This document shows, one piece after another, positions 56,922 through 64,000 of a stretch of 64,000 nt of DNA. This DNA comes from Pseudanabaena sp. PCC 7367 (GTDB lineage Bacteria > Cyanobacteriota > Cyanobacteriia > Pseudanabaenales > Pseudanabaenaceae). The stretch is from positions 3,854,001-3,918,000 of the forward strand of contig NC_019701.1 in NCBI RefSeq assembly GCF_000317065.1, read 5' to 3'. Under the pieces are notes generated by a model. The model was not told the DNA's origin. It made no database searches and saw only the letters and a list, made by a program, of their open reading frames with translations. The position numbers and the translations under genes are program-made. How positions within the stretch are numbered: the stretch's first letter is position 1; every line of letters starts with the position of its first letter.

Positions 56922-58604
56922 CTAATTGATTTGCAAAGTGAGTTTGATCTGGACAGATTTTGAACTATTACTAAACCCCACAATCGCCTCGATCGGTGGG
57001 TTCCAGGTACTAAGCGATCGCTCAATTGGATTAGCTAGATCATTTGAATCACCAACAAGACTGGAAGCACTGCGATCTAATCTAACCTGATTGGGCTGGC
57101 CTGGTTGGAGCGTAATGACAAAAGTGGCGGTGCCCGATCGATTTAAATTGCCATAATCAGCAAAATCATCAGAGTTATATAAATTTTGCGATCGCAAATG
57201 TTGTTGTAATGAATTGGCTAACCTGGTTTGTTCAGTATTACTAATGCTTTGACCATTCAGAGCGATCGTAACTATCTGGATATTTGCGCCTCTATTATGA
57301 TCGCCAAACGATTCAGTAGCCGATACATCACCATCGAGATCATTAGTGTTGCTGCGGCCGATCGTGGCTGGTTCCGATCGTTGGGATAATCGACCTGGCT
57401 GAATCTCCTGGTTGCGTTGACGAGATTCTAGTTGTTCAGATGGTGCTATCCCTGTCACTGCTTCATCTTTAGATTCATTATTATTAGAGCTAGAACTATC
57501 TCCAGGCGTTGTAACAGATGGGAGGGGCGTACTAGCGCTTGGATAAGGTGGTGCAGTGGGTTGGGGTAAAGCAGGATTATTGCGATCCTGACGGTCTTGA
57601 CCCGCGATCTTAGCTGGCGGACTAGCTGGGGAATTAGTACGTTTTCTAGCTGCTCTGGGGCTGGCGTTGGGTTTAATATTGCGGTTAGCGCCAGAATTAT
57701 CGATCGGCGCATCATCTAAGCTAGTCTCATTCCGTTGCAAATCAGTTGGCTGATCGGCCGGTACGGTCGCTGCATCTTGTCTAGCAGAACTCTGAGGTGA
57801 TTGAGCTTCTGGTAGCTCTGGCAAACTGGCAAGTTGATCTAACTCCGATTCGATCGCTTCTGGCTCGACAGGATCTAGATTCAACTCATTTTCAAGGCTT
57901 GACTTGGCTGTCGGTTCGTCAGCAGTTACTGGTAACTCAGCCGCCGCATCAGTTTCCGCTGGTTGATCATCAGGATCAGAGGGTAGGGGAGTTGACTCCT
58001 TAGCAGTAGTTTCAGGTGCAGCAGGAGCGATCGCGTCTGAATTATCCAAATCATTTGACCTATCTGGATTAGATTCCGGCGCAGACGTTGCCACCGTAGT
58101 TTCATCCTGGCGTGCCAACTGGGGCGAAAATTGGGGCGTAATCAATCGCACTGTGCCCAACGAAACCCCGATCGCCGCTACCAATACCGCCGCCACCTTG
58201 AGCCAGTTGGGGGTAACCCGCTTTAGTTCCAAATCCAAGCTGGGTAAAAGGGTTAGCTCATTGGTGCATTGCTCCAAATTGGCCACCAGATCAAATAATT
58301 GCAACGTTGAGAGGTTTAATTGCTTGAGCTTGGGCAGCACCAAATTATGGTTGAGCGTATAACCAGAGTCATTGGCCAGCGATCGATCGACGTAATTAAC
58401 TACAGTTTCGATCGTGGTTGCCAATTGTTGCTGATTTCCCTTTACGGTGCGATTACCAACTTGCAATCTAAAGCGTAAATTACTGGCGATCGGTCGATCG
58501 CTCCATTGCGACATTGCCGCATAATTAGTCCACACCTCCAACAGGCAGGTTGGTTGCTGATAGCGTTGCAGATGGGTGGTGGCGCGGGATTGCTGACTAT
58601 TCAT
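56922..58604 (-). CDS. DUF4335 single-pass membrane protein
   Basis: A 560-residue protein. Residues about 15-130 are the cyanobacterial DUF4335 domain (RYQQPTCLLEVWTNYAA, then a strand-rich region), then a membrane helix (about 135-155), an approximately 240-residue Pro/Ser/Glu/Asp-rich linker that is surely disordered, and a C-terminal beta-rich domain (about 440-560) with NRGANIQIVTIALNGQSI. The start overlaps DUF3038 by 8 bases, so translation is coupled. Confidence 0.92.
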   Translation of the reverse strand: MNSQQSRATTHLQRYQQPTCLLEVWTNYAAMSQWSDRPIASNLRFRLQVGNRTVKGNQQQLATTIETVVNYVDRSLANDSGYTLNHNLVLPKLKQLNLSTLQLFDLVANLEQCTNELTLLPSLDLELKRVTPNWLKVAAVLVAAIGVSLGTVRLITPQFSPQLARQDETTVATSAPESNPDRSNDLDNSDAIAPAAPETTAKESTPLPSDPDDQPAETDAAAELPVTADEPTAKSSLENELNLDPVEPEAIESELDQLASLPELPEAQSPQSSARQDAATVPADQPTDLQRNETSLDDAPIDNSGANRNIKPNASPRAARKRTNSPASPPAKIAGQDRQDRNNPALPQPTAPPYPSASTPLPSVTTPGDSSSSNNNESKDEAVTGIAPSEQLESRQRNQEIQPGRLSQRSEPATIGRSNTNDLDGDVSATESFGDHNRGANIQIVTIALNGQSISNTEQTRLANSLQQHLRSQNLYNSDDFADYGNLNRSGTATFVITLQPGQPNQVRLDRSASSLVGDSNDLANPIERSLSTWNPPIEAIVGFSNSSKSVQIKLTLQIN

Positions 58605-59184
58605 GGCTGCGGCTGCGTTCCAAGAGGGCTACCCACAGACGACGCGATCCGGTGGGGGCACTGTAGAACAAAAGATCGATTAGTAATTTCAATGCTAGCT
58701 TTTCTAACACCGAGTTGACAATTTGCGACTGGTCAATATTCATTCGATCGCCATAGAGATTATTAAACGCATCGAGATAATCGCCTAAAATTGGTGCTTG
58801 ATAAGGTAGACGATTTTGCGCCGAACAAGATTCCAATTGGCCGATCGCATTGCGGATTTCGGTCTGTTTTTGGGCAGCCAGGTGGGAGCTAATCAAGGCC
58901 ATCGCCCTGGCTTCATCCACATCCAGCTTTTTGCGGCCACCTTTGCCCTTGCGCAACGGATTGGCCTGCCGCCAGCGCCACAGCGTGATCCGATCGCCTA
59001 GCACTTCCTGAAGCTGTAAATCCTGAGCCGCTTGCAAGATCGCCTCCGAGCCAATTCCGGTCAAGGCTTCCAGCGCTAAAATCACCAGATCCAGATGGGC
59101 TTTAATCTGGTGGAGTTGCTCTGGTGGTTGGGGCTCGCTCGATGAGGGTTCTGTTGCTGAAGAATCAGGGGTTTCCAGTGCCAT
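58597..59184 (-). CDS. DUF3038 family protein
   Basis: A 195-residue helical cytoplasmic protein of the cyanobacterial DUF3038 family: HLDLVILALEALTGIGSEAILQAAQ, NPLRKGKGGRKKLDVDEARA, and ALKLLIDLLFYSAPTGSRRLW. It precedes and overlaps DUF4335 and the two are normally found together. Function unknown. Confidence 0.93.
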   Translation of the reverse strand: MALETPDSSATEPSSSEPQPPEQLHQIKAHLDLVILALEALTGIGSEAILQAAQDLQLQEVLGDRITLWRWRQANPLRKGKGGRKKLDVDEARAMALISSHLAAQKQTEIRNAIGQLESCSAQNRLPYQAPILGDYLDAFNNLYGDRMNIDQSQIVNSVLEKLALKLLIDLLFYSAPTGSRRLWVALLERSRSHE

Positions 59185-59207
59185 TGGTCAATTTTAATCC
59201 CCCACCA

Positions 59208-60935
59208 TTAACGCGGTATACCGATCGTAGTCACATATAAAACCGCCGCTTCGGCCGAAATACCCAACACCTCATTCACATGATCATCAAAGAAGCCACC
59301 AATCCCACTGACACCCAGTCCCAGCTTGAGCGCGGCCAGGTTTAGTTTTTGCCCCAAATGCCCCGCATCCAGGTGTAAATAGCGATAGGCACGATCGCCA
59401 TATTTTGCGATTGCTTGCCCCAGGTCAGCGGCATGAAACATCACCACCGCTGCATCCCGCCCCAAGTCCTGCCCCAAACAAAGAAAATGCAACTCCTGCC
59501 GGAAATTCTTGAACCGGATCTGGCGTAGCTCTTGCGATCCGGTTGCGTAATAATAACAACCATCCTCCAGGCCATTTACTGCCGAAGCCGCCACAAAGGT
59601 TTGAATTAGGCTCAGATCAAAATAATCCGGTTCGCCGTCCAGCCCCTGTTCAACATAATTCTGGCTTTGGTAAGTAAAATCCAGCAGCAACTTTAATTGT
59701 GCCAACTCGATCGCTTCACCGCGAAAGGCTCTGGTCGATCGCCGCGAAATAATGCAATCTTCGAGGGAAGTTAAGTCGCCAACTTCATCTACCCAATCAA
59801 CTCTCTGGTCAGTGGCGATCGCAATTTTGGTGCAAAACGGAAAGTTATACCGATCGTCGAGCGGGTAAGAATTGGCAGTCGATTGCCCAGCTTTACTTTG
59901 TGCCTCCGGTTCCGACTCGTTGCTCAGCACTTGCTTACTGCGATCGCTCAAGTTTGGTTCAGGGTTACCAGAGGTGGATTCTGGTGCTGGTTCTATTTCT
60001 GTGGCCTTGCTGCCAATGGCCGGAGCATCTAACTTGGTGGCCTGATGGAAATAGCTCAGCAGTTCTGATTCGCTCAGATCGGGAAAGTTGGTATGGGTGG
60101 CGGAGGCGATCGCTGTAGTAGGAGAGGTGGCGATCGCGGCATATCCCTGGCTGTTGGGATCTAAATTGCGCCCCCTGGCCTCAATGCCCCGACATATAAA
60201 TTCATTCTCTTGCAGGTCGAGCAGGGGAATGATCGCCGTTGCGCCTTCTTCTGCCCCGTCTAAATAGAGCAACTCATTAACCACATCGTCATTAAACCCA
60301 CCCACCAGATAGGGCCGATAACCAAAGATCGCTGCTGCTAGCTCAATGTTGCCCAACAGGTGCCCCGTATCTAAATATATGCGCCGATAGGCACGGGCTT
60401 GATATCGCCAGGCCGATCGAAAAAATACTGCCGTAGTGGCGATCGCAATTTTGGTTTGTGCCAGAGTTGGATGCTGAAAACAGGCTGCCTCTAATTTCTG
60501 CCAAACTTCAGTATCTGCCCAAAAGTGCACCAGCGTATGGTTTTTAGGCTGATAGTTATACAACCCAGCCGGTAGTAATGCTGTGCCGCCAGAGATCAAA
60601 TATACCTCAGCCGGATAGAGTGCACCTGCCGACGGAGCCGCCCGCAAATAAACCGGATCGCCATTCATGGTCAAAAACTTAGCCGTCAGCCCATAGCTAC
60701 AAAACAGTAGTTTAGAAAGTCGATGCCAGCGTTGCGCCAGCAGGCTTTGCCCTTCTGCTTTTTGATCTGGCACCAGGTGGGGCTTGAGATCATAAACATG
60801 CCCCAGCTTGTATTCCTTGTAGGTAGATGGTTGCTCGCCCCAATTCAGGCGATGATTGTTGTTGCGCAAGCCTTCTGGGTCGTACTTGGTGCGGCTGTGG
60901 TAATGCTGGGCGATCGAGATGGGCAAGTCTGACAT
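59208..60935 (-). CDS. SagB/ThcOx-type oxidase, two nitroreductase domains
   Basis: A 575-residue protein with two tandem SagB/nitroreductase-like halves (about 25-250 and 380-575), each with the Rossmann-like FMN fold (first: SKLLFCSYGLTAKF, RAAPSAGALYPAEVYLI; second: ISRRSTRAFRGEAIELAQL, HLDAGHLGQKLNLAALKLGLG). A Ser/Glu/Pro linker of about 80 residues joins them. SagB enzymes oxidise azolines in microcin-like peptides, but no cyclodehydratase, precursor peptide or transporter is nearby, so it may have another role. Confidence 0.9.
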   Translation of the reverse strand: MSDLPISIAQHYHSRTKYDPEGLRNNNHRLNWGEQPSTYKEYKLGHVYDLKPHLVPDQKAEGQSLLAQRWHRLSKLLFCSYGLTAKFLTMNGDPVYLRAAPSAGALYPAEVYLISGGTALLPAGLYNYQPKNHTLVHFWADTEVWQKLEAACFQHPTLAQTKIAIATTAVFFRSAWRYQARAYRRIYLDTGHLLGNIELAAAIFGYRPYLVGGFNDDVVNELLYLDGAEEGATAIIPLLDLQENEFICRGIEARGRNLDPNSQGYAAIATSPTTAIASATHTNFPDLSESELLSYFHQATKLDAPAIGSKATEIEPAPESTSGNPEPNLSDRSKQVLSNESEPEAQSKAGQSTANSYPLDDRYNFPFCTKIAIATDQRVDWVDEVGDLTSLEDCIISRRSTRAFRGEAIELAQLKLLLDFTYQSQNYVEQGLDGEPDYFDLSLIQTFVAASAVNGLEDGCYYYATGSQELRQIRFKNFRQELHFLCLGQDLGRDAAVVMFHAADLGQAIAKYGDRAYRYLHLDAGHLGQKLNLAALKLGLGVSGIGGFFDDHVNEVLGISAEAAVLYVTTIGIPR

Positions 60936-61243
60936 GAGCAGTAATTAAGCTACTACTGTACTCTACAACTATTTTTGAAGCTTTCTTAGCTCTTGTGAGG
61001 ATTGATAAGCAGATAAGAACTAATCAGGCGATCGGGCTCTCTGTACAACTACTTGGCAACTAATTTATGACTAATAAAGATATCAATTTGGCAAAATATC
61101 ACACCTAAAAAGCAATAGCAAAATTTTGAGCCTCACCCTTGATAACTCACCCAGCAGGATCTAGGCAGGTAAGCGGTCAGTAGCTAAACTGCAAAAGTTA
61201 ATCTTCCATAATTTTTAACTACCAAAAATTAACTACTAATAAT
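60936..61243. other. Intergenic region left of the IS element
   Basis: About 310 bases between the SagB-type gene and the IS5-family element. TTAACTACCAAAAATTAACTACTAAT near 61217 contains a short AACTAC repeat. This would have been the promoter region of sfsA before insertion. No gene seen. Confidence 0.45.
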
Positions 61244-62294
61244 GGCGTTGTTGCATAAAAGAAACGGAGCGGTAGGTTATGGTACGTTTTAACTACCATG
61301 AAAAAACCCCCACAATACCGCGTCCGCAACTGGCAAGAGTATAACAAAAGCCTCAAACAGAGAGGAAGTCTAATTTTCTGGATTAGCAAGGAGGCAATAG
61401 AGATGTGGCTAGAGCCAGAGCGATCCGGCAACAGAGGCGCATCAAACAGATACAGTGACCAAGCGATTGCGACGATTGCGATGCTCAAGAGCATATATGG
61501 ATTGGCAGGCAGACAAGTCACCGGTTTGGTCGAATCATTATTTACCCTGATGAACATAGACTTACCGGTGCCAGACCACAGCACAGTTTCAAGACGGATG
61601 GGCAAATTAGCGATCGAGTTACCCCATCAAAAGACTCAGGCAGCGAGACATGTGGTGGTTGATAGCACCGGCGTGAAAGTTTACGGAGAGGGAGAGTGGA
61701 AAACGCGTCAGCATGGCATAGGTAAGCGTCGCACCTGGCGTAAAATTCATCTGGGCGTAGATGAGTCAAGCGGTGAAATTCTTGCGGCAGCGGTTACCAG
61801 CAACCAATATCATGATGGCCAAATTCTACCTGAACTGCTTAATCAGATTGAGGATGAAATTAAGCAAGTATCTGGGGATGGTGCGTATGACCATCGTGAC
61901 TGTTATGATGCAATCTCTGCTAGACAAGCCCAGTCAGTAATTCCACCACGCAAAAATGCCAAAATTTGGCAACATGGCAATTGTAAAGCACCACCGCATC
62001 CGCGTGACCAAAATTTACGGCGCATCCGTAAGGTTGGTCGTGCCAAGTGGAAACGAGAGACTGGCTATCATCGGCGCTCACTGGCAGAGACTACTATGTT
62101 TAGATTGAAGACTATTTTTGGCGGTAAGTTACGCTCACGAAATTTTGATAATCAAGCGGTGGAGCTGTTTTTACAGTGCGTGGCTCTTAATCGTATAATG
62201 ATGCTATGCAAGCCTGATTCTTACCTGGTTGAAGACTAAATTGGAGAATCTTGGCAGGAGTATTGTCCCTTTCTTCGATTCATGCAACAAAGCC
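61244..62294 (+). mobile_element. IS5-family (IS903-like) insertion sequence
   Basis: A 1051-base element with terminal inverted repeats: left GGCGTTGTTGCATAAAAG and right, read inward, GGCTTTGTTGCATGAATC. These match the GGCTTTGTTGA-type ends of IS903-group elements. It holds one intact transposase. The expected 9-base target duplication is not seen (left ACTAATAAT, right ATGCTAGTT). The right end lies next to the sfsA start codon. Confidence 0.9.
61298..62239 (+). CDS. IS5-family transposase
   Basis: A 313-residue intact DDE transposase: N-terminal helical DNA-binding region, catalytic acids in VVDSTGVKVYGEGEWK, VSGDGAYDHRD and YHRRSLAETTMFRLK (DDE), ending at TAA/TGA 62239 before the right inverted repeat. 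Likely active. Length fits the IS903 group. Confidence 0.95.
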   Translation: MKKPPQYRVRNWQEYNKSLKQRGSLIFWISKEAIEMWLEPERSGNRGASNRYSDQAIATIAMLKSIYGLAGRQVTGLVESLFTLMNIDLPVPDHSTVSRRMGKLAIELPHQKTQAARHVVVDSTGVKVYGEGEWKTRQHGIGKRRTWRKIHLGVDESSGEILAAAVTSNQYHDGQILPELLNQIEDEIKQVSGDGAYDHRDCYDAISARQAQSVIPPRKNAKIWQHGNCKAPPHPRDQNLRRIRKVGRAKWKRETGYHRRSLAETTMFRLKTIFGGKLRSRNFDNQAVELFLQCVALNRIMMLCKPDSYLVED

Positions 62295-63131
62295 ATGCTA
62301 GTTTATTCATTCCCAGAACTTTCCACTGGCAAACTGGTCAAGCGCTACAAGCGATTTTTCGCCGACATTGAACTAGAAAACGGCGAGATTGTTACTGCCC
62401 ATTGCGCCAACACTGGCCCGATGACTGGGATTTGTACGCCCGGTGCAACGGTTTATGTATCCCATAGCAACAACCCTAAGCGCAAGCTTAAATATAGCTG
62501 GGAGTTGATCGAAGTGGATCAAACGATCGTGGGAGTCAACACCAGCCTACCGAACAAGGTGATCGGTGCAATGCTGGAGCAACGTTTGCTAGAACCACTC
62601 GAACCCTACACCAGTTTTAAGGGCGAAGTGAAATATGGCCAGGAAAACAGCCGGATCGATTTTTTGCTCACCAGTGAAGTAGCCCAAACCTATGTAGAAA
62701 TTAAAAATACCACCTGGGCAAAGGGCAATCTGGCACTCTTCCCCGACACTGTGACCACCAGAGGCCAAAAACATCTGCGCGAGCTAATGGCGGTAATGCA
62801 GGAGGCTCCTGAGCAAAAAGAAGTTAGTGGCGATCGCCCTGCTTCCAAAACAACTAGCGCCAGGAAATCCACTAAGTCGGGTAAGACTAAATCGACTAAA
62901 CCAGAGCAATCACCAAAATCGTCACTTCCTAATCTTGCTACCAAAGCAGCCCTCATTTACTTTATCAATCGCCACGATTGCGATCGCTTTACCCCAGGTG
63001 ATGAGGCTGATCCTGAGTATGGCAAGCTGTTTCGAGCGGCGATCGATCGCGGTGTAATGGTCTTACCCTGTCGATTTGAGATTTCTCCAGCAGGGATTAA
63101 ATATCTCGGTTTAGCAGAATTAGTGATTTAA
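62295..63131 (+). CDS. sfsA: SfsA family nuclease (sugar fermentation stimulation protein)
   Basis: A 278-residue protein beginning LVYSFPELSTGKLVKRYKRFFADIELENGE, the SfsA N terminus. Further NTGPMTGICTPGATVYVS, RIDFLLTS and NTTWAKGNLALFPDTVTTRGQKHLREL are conserved. A Lys/Ser/Thr-rich insertion of about 40 residues (about 178-225) makes it longer than the usual near 235. The ATG lies directly after the IS right end, so the native leader is gone; a TTG frame from 62229 inside the IS also reads through. Confidence 0.92.
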   Translation: MLVYSFPELSTGKLVKRYKRFFADIELENGEIVTAHCANTGPMTGICTPGATVYVSHSNNPKRKLKYSWELIEVDQTIVGVNTSLPNKVIGAMLEQRLLEPLEPYTSFKGEVKYGQENSRIDFLLTSEVAQTYVEIKNTTWAKGNLALFPDTVTTRGQKHLRELMAVMQEAPEQKEVSGDRPASKTTSARKSTKSGKTKSTKPEQSPKSSLPNLATKAALIYFINRHDCDRFTPGDEADPEYGKLFRAAIDRGVMVLPCRFEISPAGIKYLGLAELVI

Positions 63132-63210
63132 ACTCATACAAATAACTTAATATTTGGTTAATATTTGTAATAACAAGAGAAACACTAAAAAACCTAAAGC
63201 AATCGCTGAT

Positions 63211-63699
63211 ATGACTATGGCAATCCAGATTCCGGACAGTATTCAACCTATTTTTACCTTTGCCCATCCCGCGCTGATGACAGCAACCATGCTGATCGCA
63301 TTTTATTCGCTCTATTTAGGGATTCAATCCTGGCGCACGCGTTTAGCTAAGGGCGATGAAAAGAAGAAATTGCTGGAAGGTAATTTTGCCAATCGCCACT
63401 TTCAAATCGGCTCTATCTTTTTGGTATTGATGGTGATGGGTGCAGTTGGTGGCATGGCAGTTACCTATGTGAATAACAATAAATTATTCGTAGGACCTCA
63501 CTTGCTGGCTGGGCTGGGTCTAATTAGCCTGGTGGCGATCTCAGCCTCGCTGGTGCCGTTCATGCAAAAGGGCAATGCCTGGGCTAGATATACCCATGTA
63601 TCGATCAACTTTGCCCTGGTGGGGATTCTTACCTGGCAGGCGTTGACTGGGTTTGAGATCGTGCAGCGGATTTTAGACAGCATGACGAAGGCTTCTTAG
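63211..63699 (+). CDS. DUF4079 family membrane protein
   Basis: A 162-residue protein with four membrane helices (FTFAHPALMTATMLIAFYSLYLGIQSW, then FQIGSIFLVLMVMGAVGGMAV, HLLAGLGLISLVAISASLVP, and THVSINFALVGILTWQALTG). The family is widespread in cyanobacteria and of unknown function. Start at ATG 63211 (ATG 63217 also possible); the frame from 63154 adds a basic non-family tail. Confidence 0.88.
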   Translation: MTMAIQIPDSIQPIFTFAHPALMTATMLIAFYSLYLGIQSWRTRLAKGDEKKKLLEGNFANRHFQIGSIFLVLMVMGAVGGMAVTYVNNNKLFVGPHLLAGLGLISLVAISASLVPFMQKGNAWARYTHVSINFALVGILTWQALTGFEIVQRILDSMTKAS

Positions 63700-63723
63700 G
63701 CTCTATGACGCTTTCTAGCTAAG

Positions 63724-64000
63724 CTAGGCAGGTTCAGGTGGAGCCATCGTTAAGCCAGCATTTTTTAGCTGCGCATAATACAACTCTGCCTGTTCCTGGG
63801 GGCCAACCCATACCACGGCCAATCCTTCAAAATGCACCTGATTGGTCAATTCCCAGGCTCTGGCCTCGCTCATACCAGGAATATATTTAAGCAGGCAGGA
63901 TGACACATGCTGAAAAGTGTTGAAGTCGTCGTTGAGGACAATTACTTTGTAGTTGGGGTAGGGCTTGCGGACAGTTTTGGGATCGGCTGTCTGGACTCCT
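63724..64000 (-). CDS. clpS: ATP-dependent Clp protease adaptor ClpS (C-terminal part)
   Basis: The frame runs off the right edge; 91 residues are visible, starting GVQTADPKTVRKPYPNYKVIVLNDDFNTFQHV, with the N-degron pocket ending at SCLLKYIPG and WELTNQVHFEGLAVVWVGPQEQAELYYAQL. ClpS delivers N-end-rule substrates to ClpAP/ClpCP. The start codon lies outside the window. Convergent with the DUF4079 gene. Confidence 0.96.
   Translation of the reverse strand, partial: GVQTADPKTVRKPYPNYKVIVLNDDFNTFQHVSSCLLKYIPGMSEARAWELTNQVHFEGLAVVWVGPQEQAELYYAQLKNAGLTMAPPEPA

Overview
The window is cyanobacterial chromosome. It carries psbU (photosystem II extrinsic protein), cyanobacteria-specific families (DUF3038/DUF4335, DUF928, DUF4079, DUF2288, VKOR-thioredoxin fusion), very many GCGATCGC (HIP1) octamers inside genes and spacers, and hybrid kinase and CHASE2-cyclase signalling proteins. 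Protein style and base composition suggest a Pseudanabaena-like filamentous lineage, but that is an impression, not a measured placement. No rRNA and no standard tRNA gene is seen. Genes are mostly single or in pairs on both strands, as is usual in this phylum.

Left part (1-21 kb): the end of a coiled-coil gene, a PAS-GAF hybrid histidine kinase whose GAF domain has a bilin-type Cys-His pair, a VWA protein and a zinc-ribbon/FHA protein, a methyltransferase, a BioY-like membrane protein, a GNAT enzyme, and a group of small membrane proteins (DUF6737-like, DUF350, two unknowns) ending in a membrane-fused spermidine-synthase-like enzyme next to agmatine deiminase and alaS. Then come a 47-residue protein gene, thiS, a degenerate HD-like protein and a REC-GAF response regulator.

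Middle (21-39 kb): psbU, ftsW, ybaB, glmU, prfC, and downstream of prfC a candidate structured RNA of about 290 nt whose two ends form a tRNA-like acceptor stem and T arm. It also holds a long internal helix, a pseudoknot and a small ORF with a Shine-Dalgarno sequence. Next are an XRE-type regulator, an SDR enzyme, a PAS-only protein, sufS preceded by a CAAC-N6-GTTG site that matches the known SufR operator, an orphan CRISPR array of seven repeats without cas genes, glcE, a GST, a DHNA-CoA thioesterase and an internally deleted IS4-type transposase.

Right part (38.6-64 kb): hemW, DUF2288, family-4 UDG, a membrane pentapeptide protein, VKOR-Trx, cimA, an orphan antitoxin-like gene, a TPR protein, a PAP2 phosphatase, def, a nitroreductase, a lipid kinase, DUF928 with a CHASE2-adenylate cyclase (a likely operon), the overlapping DUF3038-DUF4335 pair, a two-domain SagB-type oxidase, and an intact IS5-family (IS903-like) element whose right end abuts the start codon of sfsA. 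DUF4079 and the C-terminal part of clpS close the window.

The best candidate for something undescribed is the tRNA-like-closed RNA at 29188-29474. The SufR-type site, the IS/sfsA junction, the polyamine-membrane cluster and the decayed orphan CRISPR array are the next most useful observations.
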